Both the position numbers and the translations under genes were made by a program. Shown here piece after piece: positions 24,501-36,500 of a stretch of DNA of 64,000 nucleotides. The notes beneath the pieces are model-generated. The model was not told the origin of the DNA. It worked only from the letters and a program-made list of their open reading frames with translations, and ran no database searches. Each line of letters begins with the position of its first letter. Position 1 is the first letter of the stretch. Origin of the DNA: Progne subis subis (lineage: Eukaryota > Chordata > Aves > Passeriformes > Hirundinidae); the NCBI GenBank assembly GCA_022316685.1, contig JAKJHU010000030.1:7466860-7530859 (forward strand). The letters run 5' to 3'.

Positions 24501-27500
24501 ACTACTCTCAGCATTTCTTTCCCTGCTCTGGAAAACACCCTGGTGTGCACAGCAGTTTGGAGAGGGACAGCTTTAAAAAATACTGAGAGAAAGAGCCATG
24601 GTGACAGGCAAACCAAGGGACTGCTGTCATTCTGTGGTCCTTTTCTTCATAAAACGGCCAGCTGTCATCCCCTCCCTTCCTTGTCACCAGTGACAGGGAG
24701 CTGAATTGACTGAAAACCACACAAAACAGAAAATTAATAGCTTTTCAGCTACATGCTTTAAAAATTAGTCAAATTAAGTTAGTCTTAAGGGTTGGGTTGG
24801 TTACCACTGTTTATCTGGCGTGGTAACCAGATGAATTAACACATTTTTGTGATGTAATGAATATGTCCCAAATAATCAGGAGTAGAGTGCTTCTTCAATA
24901 TTGTCTTCTCTCCAGCAGTCTAATATTTTTGGGAGGAAACTAAATTTGATTGAAAAATAAAGTTAGTGTTTTCTCTTAAAATATTCATAGCAGCGTTCAG
25001 TTCACATAGGCACCTTTTTATTGGAAGGTATTCTAAATAACTTTGTAAGTGGCCTAATAAATCTACATGGGTTTTTTCTTCAATTAAATATCCTGAAATA
25101 TTTTTGCGTCTCAAGAATTAATTTTCATGAAGTTTACAGTTCACCTGAGTGTACACCTATGTATTAAGATTCAAAGTTAAATTGTCCAGCTTGTGTTCTT
25201 CCTTAATACATGTTTTTTTATTTCATATTCTGAGTTGGTAACAAGGTTACAGATAACTTAAGGTTTGAGAGCCATTTATGCTGTTAAGCTTTATCTGTCT
25301 TAACTTCCAGAAGTACTGTTCAGCTCTGATAAGACCCTCCCATTCTCGATGGAGAGTTTCAGCTACTTGCTAACTCTGAACGTTTAGCTGTGTTTGTTTT
25401 GAGGGCAGCAATGAAAGCTCCTCCCTGTTAGCAAACAGACATTGGGGGGGGGGGGGCGGGGTGGTGTCACTTGTGGCTTTGTTAAACTGAGGAATCCCTC
25501 ACTGGTGTAAAAAGCTTTTTTTACATCTGCCTATAGCAGGATGATATGACCAGTGGCTGAAGGGGCTGATCAAACATTAAAAAAACTTAACTACATTTTT
25601 CATATGTGTTGTTGAAGGACAACAAATGTTCCATATTAGAAATTTTGTCTTCAGTTTCAATCACTGCAAGTGGCCAGCAAAGCTTGTAAAAAATTAGGTA
25701 CTTTTGACATAAATTCAGAAGAACAAAGTTTAGAAACATCAGTTTCTCCCCAGGGGGAATCCTTGGCTTCTTGATTGTTTGGATCATTAGCATGCAAATC
25801 CTCGACTTACTGCATTAAATATTAAAGCTGTTGGGTGTTTTGCTAAGTGGTTAACTTGCATGTACAAGGTGTGGAGAGTTAAAGGTTAAAGAGTCACGCT
25901 ACTAGTCATGCAGTTCACCCCATGTTTTTGCACCACTGCTGCCAATATGAATACAGCAGTTAGTATTAGATCTTTAAGGATATATTATTCCATGTCTTTT
26001 CAAACTTGGAATCACAGCATAAGCTGAGTTGAAAAGGACCCATAAGGATCATCCAGTCCAGCTTGTCACCCTGCACAGTGCCATCCCCAAGTTGTCCAAA
26101 TGCTTCTTGAACTTTGTCAGGCTGATGCTGTGACCACTTCACTGGGGAGCCTGTTCCTGTTGTCCAACTACCTTCTGCTATCCACCTTTTTCTGATATCC
26201 AAACTAAATGTCTCCTGACACAGCTTCAGGCTGTTCCCTTGGGTCCTGTCACTGCTCACCACAGACCAGGAATCAGTGCCTGCCCTTCTTCTTCCCCTCA
26301 TGCAGAACTTGTAACTGCAATGAGGTCCCCTCAGGTCTCCTCCAGGCTGAACAGAGACCAAGTGACCTCAGCTGCTGCTTATAGAGCCTCCCCTCAAGGC
26401 CTTTCATCATCTTTGTTGCCCTTCTTTGGACACACTTTTATACTTCTGTCTTTTCTTGTGTGCCCAAAGCTGCCCCCAGCACTTGAGGTGAGGCTGCCCC
26501 AGAGCAGAGCAGGACAGAACCCTCTCTTGCCCACCTGGCCATGCTGTGCCTGATGCCCCTCAGGACAGGATTTACCCTTCTGGCTGCCAGGGCACTGCTG
26601 ACTCATTTTCAACTTCCTGTTGACCAGGACCCCCAGGTCCCTTTCCATGGCACTGCTTTCCAGCATCTCATTCTGCAGTCTGTACCTACATCCTGGATTG
26701 CTGCATCCCAGGAGCAGAATCCAGCACTTTCCCTTGTTGAACTGCATGTGGTTGGTAATTGCCCAGTCCTTTGGTTTGCTGAGGTCTCTCTGCAGAGCCT
26801 CCCTGCCTTTGAGGGAGTCAGCAGCTCCTCCCAGTGCTGTATCATCTGCAATACATTTTCAAGTTCCTAAGCAGAACTGTTTTTGCCCTGAAGTGCACCA
26901 ACAATCCAAGCTACACATGTTATTTGTTTTGCTCTATTCCAACCAGTGCCCAGATTAACTGTAAGAGGTTTAGTTGTTTTTCTCTTCTCCTACATTCTTT
27001 TTAAAGGAGAAAACAGGAACATTTCAGGAACATTTCCTGATTCTCAAAAATTAGCTTTGGTTATCCAGGAAACTGGATATGGCATAGTAAATAAAGCACA
27101 TAGCAAAGTCATATAGGTAGACCTTCACTTAATTTAATGGAAGAATTTTATTACAAAGAAGCATTTTGTACTGAAAACTATAGTCCAGTATGATGTATAT
27201 GAATCCGCATCTATTATGAAATGCGGATTCATTTTACTAATGAAATGTCTTGCTTTCTAGGTATTTCTTGTACTGTATGAAAGACTACTTTCTGTGTTTG
27301 AGAATCAAAGTTCAAAGTAGAATTAGGTAGAAGTAGGTCCTGGAATGATAGGAAAACAGACAGCTGTGGGGGGCAGGGAGTCGGGTGGGAGACTGAAGAA
27401 AACATTGGTTTATTTAGCTTGGTGAAGTAGACTAGAAGATTGCAAAGAAGGATCAAGAGGAAATCTTGATGCAAGAGAAAATAACATAGGCAGACTATGA

Positions 27501-30500
27501 ATTAAACCTGGTTATAAGGAAGAATAAACTTCTAATGTTGCTACTAACATTTGAAAACTGTGCTCTTGATCCTGGCAGTGACAAAATGCTGTCTGTTTGT
27601 AATATACATCTCAATTCCTGAATGAAGTTGAAGGTAGTTTCTAGTAAACTTAGACATATGTGACTTTAGGATTCCATATCTCATTTAATCAAGAAGTATA
27701 TAGTCTTGTCCACTGCAAAGCAAGAATAAAGTAGTTGGCCTAAACCATGGGCATTATATAGAAGGCCAAGTACCACATCTGAAAGGCTGAAGTATCTTAA
27801 CGTAATCATTTGAAACCTGCTTCAGTGGTGAGTAGATAAATTCGAGTTTAGTTTCATGGCTTACTCACAGAACTTAGGATGAACTGTATACTTAGTACGG
27901 ACTGTGTACTTAAAATAAGCTCTGGGTTTGAGAGCATGGGTTCTTTTCCTTTAATTTTCCTGTGGCTAATTTGACGTTCTGTGACATGCTGTTTATGATG
28001 TTTGTCTTTGCATACTGATGGTCTGCCATTATGCAGGCTTTTGTTCTCAAAACGAATGGAATGTGACAGTGTGCAACAGGTTCAGCATGCTAAGAAGCTA
28101 TTATATTGTGCACACTTGGATAGGTATTCATGTTTCTCTCAAGCAAGAAAAATAAGGCATCTACATGGCATGTGGACAAGGTCATTCTCTGAGTTAAGCT
28201 GAAAAGCAATTCACAGATGCAAGGTAATGACAAGTATGCATTTGAGAGGTTGAAGGCAAGATGGCAGTGCCCATAAAACTGTCTACATTTCCACTATGTG
28301 AAACAACAGCTATATAATTGTGTCAGGGATTTTGAGATTTTTTTTTTTCTCAAGAATCTCTTTAAGTAACTACATGTTTATGGCCTGCTATAAGTTACCT
28401 ACTGCCTCATGTGTGGTGGGGTGTAGCTTAAAGAAGCAATAAAGCTAAAGGGTCCTCACATTACTGCTTCTCGGGATTATTGTTCGTAAGTTGCTGGTGT
28501 CAAGAGTGTAAATTTGCAATGAAGTGTTATAGCAAATAAAAGGATAAAACTACACTATCACGTGCACGTTTGAGTGGAATACTGTTAAAGCTTTACATAT
28601 GGCTATTTGACTCTGAGAATGCGCAAGCCAATACAATTTACAACAACATTCATGATCTGTTTTAAGAGAACAGTAGAAAAATAATGGAAAAAAATTGAGT
28701 GCTGGTAATTACAGATGATTCAGTAATAAAGTTGGATGTCACAAGTATTCCTTTTTCCTTGCCTTGCAGTTGCATGGGGTAGAATGAACCATCGCTGCTC
28801 AAGAGCCAGTCATGCATGACTGTGGGCTCTGTACTCAGGACAGTGGCGAGTATCTGGCCAAACTCCTTGTAGTAGGGACAGGTAGATGGGGAGCTGCTGG
28901 ACTTGTGGTTGTCTTCCTTTGCACTGTGGTAGGCTCTAGAAGTTTTTAATATGCTCTTACTACATGGGACATCCATTTAATCTCTCCACCAGCTGTTTTA
29001 AGATGCTTTCATACCAATGATGATTTTGAGTTGTTCTCAAAATCACATTATTTGCTCTAGTTACATCAAAATGACTGTTGTAGTCCTTTAGCCAGCTTGT
29101 TGCACCAGAGCAGCATGTTCTAGAGCTTTCTGACTAAAGACTTTCTGGCTGTACACCTGCCAAAGTGGAGATGCCATTTGAAGTGAATGTGTTGACAGAT
29201 GAGCAACTCCGGAAGCTTTGGAGGGGAATAGAAAGTCCAGGATAAAGAAATTGTCGGGTGGTATTGGGATGTTAGTAAACTGCAGTTCTGCTACATTGTC
29301 TTTATCTTCACTGCTAGAAACAAGAATTAGAGCTTACTGAGAAGCCTGAGGTTTGCTTCTAGTCTTCATCTAGGAAAGCAAACCAGGTTCACAGGATTCA
29401 TTAATCTGAGCATAAAGAATGTTTAAGAGGACATTGGGTTGAAGAGTTTGGGTTAAGGCATATAACTCAGACTTACTTTTCATTGAGCATCCTGATACTG
29501 GAAACTATGCACTCTTATATCAGTTTTTTATTCATCTTAGATTAGTGAGATATCTGACTGCTAGTGCCCTTAGTGTTTATTTTGTAATCTTGCTGTGTTT
29601 ACTCATGTGTCTAAAATCACCTACATGTGCACTGTCCTTGCAGAAACAAACATCTTTTGGCCCTTCTTGTTTCGCTGTTGTCATTGTGCATTTCCCCTTC
29701 ATTACTCTCCTCCAGTTTTTTCTTTCATACCTTTTTACTTTTCTTCAACTGTCAGTGGAATTATTGTCTTCCTGTCTCCATATTCAGGTAGTGTCAGTGG
29801 CTGAGTATCACCGCAGGATCGATGCTCTAAATAGCGAAGAACTGCGCACACTCTGCAGACGTCTCCAGGTGCCCTCTTCAGTAGTTTAAACCCCATCTCC
29901 AGATACTAAAACATCTTTCTTTGTAGTGTCTTGGATCAGGGCAAGTCCTGCACTCAGTGGGTTTGTCTTGTCTACAGCACTACAAGGATCCAGCAGAAAA
30001 TTCCTTTGTTTTGGATGTATTTAGTTTGTGCAATTCTATGATGGAATCAGTAATTTTATGATGGAATTACTACTTCCACCTTTTTCACACAGGAATTTTC
30101 TGTTAGAATTTGAAAATTTGTTCTCAGTACTGCTTGACTTGCAGTGTTGTGTTTTAACTTCTACTTTAGACTGGTGTGTTGTGTTAGAAGCTTCCCTAAA
30201 AAGAATGCAAAACAGGTGAAGCATCCAAAACCTTGTTGCATGGGTGTTTAATTTTATGTAGGAATCTTTCATCAAGAATCTCACAGTACATGGCAAGTAT
30301 GAAGCTTCACAACTTCTGTGAAATAGGTAAGTATTTTTCCCATTATAAAAGCAGATAACTGAGGCCGTACAACATGGCAAAGGTCATACACACGCTCACA
30401 AAACAGGACGTTAAAATTAGTTTGGATTTTTGAAGGTCTGTGGATATGGATTGAAACTGATATTTGCATTCTCTTTAGGTGTTCCATAGTTTTTGGAGAG

Positions 30501-33500
30501 TTATAAAATTGTTAGCTGCTCTGCACTTTATACATGCCTTACTGATGGAAAGAATACCTTAGATTTCCGTAGAAGCATCAAGTATTTTGTTTTTCTATAG
30601 TACTTGGCTGCTGAAAATGTAAATTTTTTTTCTGTGTTTATTTCTTTGATCTTGTTTTTATTACATATTATGTTATTACACATAAGCAAACATTTTCTTA
30701 GCTCTGATATTTCTGGTTGTTTAATAATCAGTAAATTAATCACTTTAAAGTGTTTTGTAAGTATTGCAATTACATAGATCAATAATGAGCATGAACCTTG
30801 AACCCAAAAGCTGCACTGTTACAGGAAAATCAGAAATCTTGCAAAAAAAAAAAAAAAGCTATTCCTGCTTGAGATGCTTTTTGCAAGTGGTGGTGGAAGT
30901 GTAGGACCTCTTTCCAAATACCTTTCACCTGATATTCCCAAACTCAAGGTTTAGGCTGACTAGAAAAATCTGATATGATGGGCTGTAGCCTATAAACTCT
31001 GCTCTGAGGCTGTTTGGGAGTTGTGATTTCAAATGTGGTGTAGACTGTGTGACTTTTACCAATCGTGGAAGCCCCTGGAATCTGACTCTATAGGTTAGTC
31101 TGCTGTGTCCAACTTTGGTGGGAAATAAATCTGCAGATTTTGAAGCTAGACTGCTTTATTTCAGATTCTTTTGAACAGACACTCTTGACTGCTTCTACAA
31201 AGCAGTGTTCTTCCTAGAAGAAAACTGCTTTACTTTAGTAATAATAAAAAAGGAAAAAATCCATCCAAAGAAATACCCTGATCCTCAAAAACTCTAAACC
31301 AAAAAACTCAGTTCCCCACACTACTTGAATCCAAATTATTCATGTTTTACATGAATAATCAGAATTAAAGAATAACAAGGGGAAAAAACTTTCTGTTCTA
31401 CAGTTGAACAACACTGAACTTCTCTGGAGCTGAAGCAGTAATATGATGGATGAAAGTCACTTGAGATGGAAAATACTTGGACAATGAAATAACATTTTAG
31501 AAATAGCACTCTGTAAAGCAGTGTGCAGGTCATCTTTTTGTACATGAAGCTATATGGATAATTGCATTTTTTTTTGTGATATGGAAATTAGTGCGTAGTC
31601 TACTTTGGAAGTTCTTGTTACCTTCCATTGAAAAAAGGAAAGCTTCAGCTTTTTTCTTGCTTGATACTCAGTTTAAGCACACCTTTTCTTAGGCTTAGAA
31701 TTAATACTGTAATTGAGTTACTGTATAAATATACTTTGATATGTTGACTTTATAAGCCTGTTTTTTAATAACAAGAGTTTGTGATAGGAACTTTTTCTGC
31801 AGTTCTTGAGGGAGATGAAAGGGATGTCCTCTTTTTTTGCTTAGGTGGCTGTATTTGTTTAAATATTCCTATCTGCATTTCAGAGTTTTCTTTGACTTGG
31901 CGCTTTTTTTTTGTTTTGTTGTGGTGTGTTGTTTTTTTTTTTTTTTTAACTAAGGAGGCCTTTTTTTTTGTGAACCAAGGAACTTAAGGAAGTTTACAAA
32001 AGCTTGGCGAAGTTTACCATTGTGAAATACTGAAGTTTTGTCCTGTATGTTTAAACTATGAGGGATGTGGCAAACTGGATTTGCCAGATATTTTCTTAAA
32101 ATTTTCAGGTTTTAATTTGAACAGTCTGGCTTTCAGTGAAACTTGGTTTAGGCTGATAAAATTTTCACATGCACTTAATCTTATTAAGATTTCTTTTTTT
32201 CTCTCAACATATTAATAAGTCTTGCTGCAGTCTCTTACCTTACTAACTTCCTCGCTTTGTCCTACTCCTCTGTCAGATTTCACTGTTTCTAGCAAATTTT
32301 AAATATCCCTGCAGCTGGATTTATAGATGGAAATTTGTTTGGATTGCAGCTATTCTAGTTATTAAGACTTTGTCCTTTAACTTGGAAATGTCAGTGACTG
32401 TTGACTGGGGTGAGAAGCTGTTGTAAACTACATCTGATGAGGAATTTTGTGGCCTCTGCCATCTCCACTCAGTAGGGTGGATAAGCAGGTCAGGTATTTT
32501 AAATTACTGCAGGACCCTTGTGCATAGTGCGTCTTTGCCAGACCTCAATGCTCACTATGCAACTTAAGTATTATTGCTGCTTTCCCGCCCCACCCTCTCA
32601 ATTCTTTCTTCTTTGATTCCTGTAAGTACTCCAGAAGATCAGTTTATGGAGCAGCACTACTCCTAAGGCTCCATTCAAATGGTTTGCTCAAAATATATGG
32701 CATCAGTCTTCCCAGATGCCTACTGCTTATTTGAAAAATTCCTTAAATAGTCTAAAAGAGTATTGATTTAGAAACTACTGAGAAATGTCAGTGTTGAAGT
32801 TTTAATTCCATTCATTTCTGATTTTTTAAATTACACTTAGAATACTATATTATATATTAAAATGCAAAAACTTTTAAGGCATCTTCTGAAAAGCATTTGA
32901 AGCCCTTCAGCTGTGTATGAGAACTGTTTGTTGTTTTAGCATAAAACCTCATAGCTTTCTTCTGAGTAGATGTCTGTGTAAGTTACTGTTATATAGCTGT
33001 GTACCAGTTTGCTGTCAGAAACAGTGGAAATCTTGGTCAGATCAAATCTATTGGATTTCTAAGCTTTTGAAGGACTTGCATAATTGGTAACTGCATGATT
33101 TTAAACCTGAGAAGTTTTATCTTGTCTGCTAATAGGATGGCATATACTTATTTTCTTGCTATTCTTTTTGTAGATAACAACAAGAGAAGATATCAATTCA
33201 AAACAGGCAACAAATATCAAAACAGACCTGGAGCCTGAAGCATTCCGGCCAAATCTTAGTGATCCAAGTGAATTACTACAGCCAGAACAAATTGAAAAGG
33301 TATGTTAGATGTATCATTTTTTGCTCTTGCACGTTAATGTATTCCAAATGCTATGACCGTAGTGTAAAACATGCCAGAAGAAGACCATGTGTGATATTAA
33401 ATAGAAGACAATAAGCTCTATATATTAGAAAAGATAGCTAAGACCACTGAGTTCAACTGTTACCTCAGCACTGCCAAGTCAACCACTAAATCCTTTCCTT

Positions 33501-36500
33501 AAGTGCTATGTCTTACGCCTCCTTTAAATGTTTCAACAGGGGTGGTAATTCAGCCACTTCCCTGGGTATCTTCTTCCAATGCTTGACCACTCTTTTCCTA
33601 AGATCCAATCCAGGCCTCCAGTGGCTCAACTTTAGGACATTTTCTCTTGTCCTGTTTTGGGAGAAAAGACTGACTGTTATAACCTATTTTCAGGTAGCTG
33701 TAGAGTGATGAGGTCCCTCTGAGCCTTCATAGCCCCAGGCTTAACAATTCCATCTCCCTCAGTCCTCTTCAGACCCTTCACCATCTTCACTGCTCTTACT
33801 TGGACACATGCCAGCATCTCAATGTTTTTCTTTTAGCGAGGGGCCCAAAACAGCACACAGTACTTCAAGATGTGGCCTCACCAGGGCTCAGTACAGGGGG
33901 ACAAGTCATGATTCCATTCTCGGCCACCTGAGCACATGCTGTCTCAGCTCTCTTCAAGCAGCACCCTTAGGTCTTCTTCCTCTTTCCAGCTACTCTTCTC
34001 CCAGCTTGTAGTGTTGCAGGGACTTTCTGTGACACAAGTGCTGGAGCTGGCACTTAGCCTTACTGAACCTCATACTGTTGGCCATGGCCCATCAGTCCGG
34101 CCTGTCCAGATCCCTCTGCAGAACCTACATATGCTCCAGCAGATTGCCCCTTTTGCCCAGATTGTTGCAATCTGCAGGACTGAGGATGCACTTCATCCCC
34201 TCATCCAGTTCATTAGTAAAGACATTCAACAGCACTGAGCCCTGGGGAGAACACCACAAGTGACTGGCCACAAAGTGGATTTAACTCTATCCAGCACCAC
34301 TCTCTGGGCCTCATCATCCAGCCAGTTTTTTGCCCACCAAACAGTGTACCTGTCCAAGCCATGAGCAGCTAGTTTCTCCAGGACAGTGCTGTGGGAAGTG
34401 GTATCAAAGGCTTTACTGAAGTCCAGGTGGGCAATATTCGCAGCCTTTCCCTCATCCACTAGAGCAGGTCACCTTGTCATAGAGGAAAATCAGGTTTGGC
34501 AAGCAGACCTGTCTCTCATGAGCCCACCCTGGCTGGGTCTGATCCCCTGGTTTTCCTGCACATGCTCTGTGATGGCACTCAAGGTGCCCAGTTTCATGAT
34601 CTCTCCAGGCACCGAGCAGCCTATCTTGTAAATGGACACCACATTTGCTAACTGCAACATCCCCAGTTACCCTGGAATGCTGGTAAACAAGGGATGTGGG
34701 TCAGTGAGCATATCTGCCAGCTCAGTATGTTTCCTTGGGTGGATCCCATCTGGCACCATAGACATTTATGTGTCTAAGTGTCAAAGCAGAGCATGATTTG
34801 TAGCTAAAATATTGCCTTTTTTTATCCTAATTTTGAATGCACCACGCATTCAGACAAACTCTTGTCTGTCTTTGCTCTACTTTCATTCTTTCTTGAAAAC
34901 ATCTGTGAAAACACTGCAGTTCTTGCTGTGCAGTCCAAAGTGATTTCATTACAAACGTGTTAATTGAAGTTTTGGATGAAGAAGCACAAGAATAGGGCAA
35001 CAAGCAGCATTTTTACCCTTCAGCTTGTTACCTGCTGACTTGAGTGATCTACTTACTCAATACTAAGACATTGGTGGGCCATGTAATATTGTCATGCAAG
35101 AATAATTGTATAGATAAACCTTTTAGGGACCTTAACAAACATGTTCTTTAGTTGATAAATCATTCGTCTGCAGGTCACTAGTAGGGGTAGGAAAAAGAAA
35201 CCTGCTTGAGTGACCAAAAATAGAAAATATACGTGTGAAATGTTCAGGTTTAGTTCTTAGGTTTTAAGACCATGTAAAAATGCTTGAGCAGAGCATAATC
35301 TGCTTTCATTTACACATAATACATTCTCAAATATAAAGCATATATTAAATAAAGGGTTGTAATTTTCTTGTTAATAGCTCACAAAGTCTCTTCCACCACG
35401 GACTATTGGCTATCCATGGACCCTTGTCTACAGCACTGCAAAGCATGGCATGAGCTTGAAGACCTTGTATCGGACAATGATGGGATTAGACACACCTGTG
35501 CTGTTGGTTATCAAAGACAGTGATGGACAGGTAGGTAAATATTTGTGTGGCAGTAGGAGACCCAACAAGAATAGTATTTGAGGAGTATAAAGGAATAGCT
35601 GATGTTTCAGTCTATCATGGGAGATAAAATTTTGTGCATCAAGCAAATTTTCTCCTTAGAAATGTATCACTCTTAAGCAGTCCTCCTACATACTATATGT
35701 CTAGGAAATACTTTAATGATATAAGTTAGCTGTTGTAATTCGAGAATCTGGTAATACCCAATTAATTAATTTAATTTTATTATTTTAATGCACTTAAGGC
35801 ACAAGAAATACAGTCTCTAAAACTTTCTGATGCTGGAAGGTCTTGTTGAGTTGGGATGCTGTTAGCTGTGGCTAGTGCTTCTTGTTCTATTCTGTGGCTG
35901 CAGCCAACATCTTTCAAGAGCTGTACTACCTTTATTACGCTATTAACTTGTTCTTCGAGTTTCTGTAGTTGTGCTTTGTTGTCTTTGCCTGGATTATGAA
36001 TTTCAGGAAGTGGCACACATCTCACCATTTGAATAGCAAACATCCTCTCTTGAGTAATCTAGTAATAGGTGAACACTGCAGGCACTAGAAACTTCTTGGT
36101 TCTTTTTCTGCAACTTCTGTGTTTGCTTGTGGAAGCATATTACTGCTGTCATGAAAAATTGACTGAACTGCCAGTAAAATCCATAGCATTCAGTTCACTT
36201 ACCTCTCCCAGTCTGGTAACCACAGTTTTTATTTTCAGGAAGCATGGTCTCATTCAGGGGGTCTGAAAATAGCAAATGAAGTTTTTTTGTATTCAAGTCA
36301 CAACCTTTTTGTTTCCTACCCCAGAGGTCCCTTGAAAAGAAAAATACCTTCTAACTGTCCACTAGTAGTGCATGCTTTCCCAGAAGTTCTTAAAAAGATT
36401 TTTCTTCATTTACCTTTTAATCTTGAAGACAAAAACTATTGAATAGACTTGAAATGTCTCAGCAGACTCAGTCTCATAAATGTACTTTGGTGACTTCTCT

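Larger units (their letters stand above)
11855..29787 (+). other. OXR1 intron, 17.9 kb, with the nested alternative first exon
   Basis: The largest intron of the window. From left to right: a T/G-only tract (14,760-14,861), a GC-richer E-box-bearing patch (about 18,230-18,430), the CpG-richer internal promoter and alternative first exon (20,100-20,444), a second T/G tract (21,217-21,297), CR1 copies at about 23,060-23,575 (+) and 26,006-26,870 (-), a G run (25,444-25,456), a perfect hairpin (27,199-27,232) and a decayed Myb/SANT-like fragment (about 28,800-29,050). The rest is AT-rich and featureless. Confidence 0.8.

Noticed and set aside
26239..26958. Overlapping + and - frames of 80-117 codons
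   Set aside because: All lie in the antisense CR1 copy; only the - strand CR1 polymerase remnant has meaning.
28425..28465. tRNA-Phe-like word (gtgtagcttaaagaagcaat), possible mitochondrial insert
   Set aside because: The resemblance covers only about 20 bases; no cloverleaf and no adjoining mitochondrial sequence.
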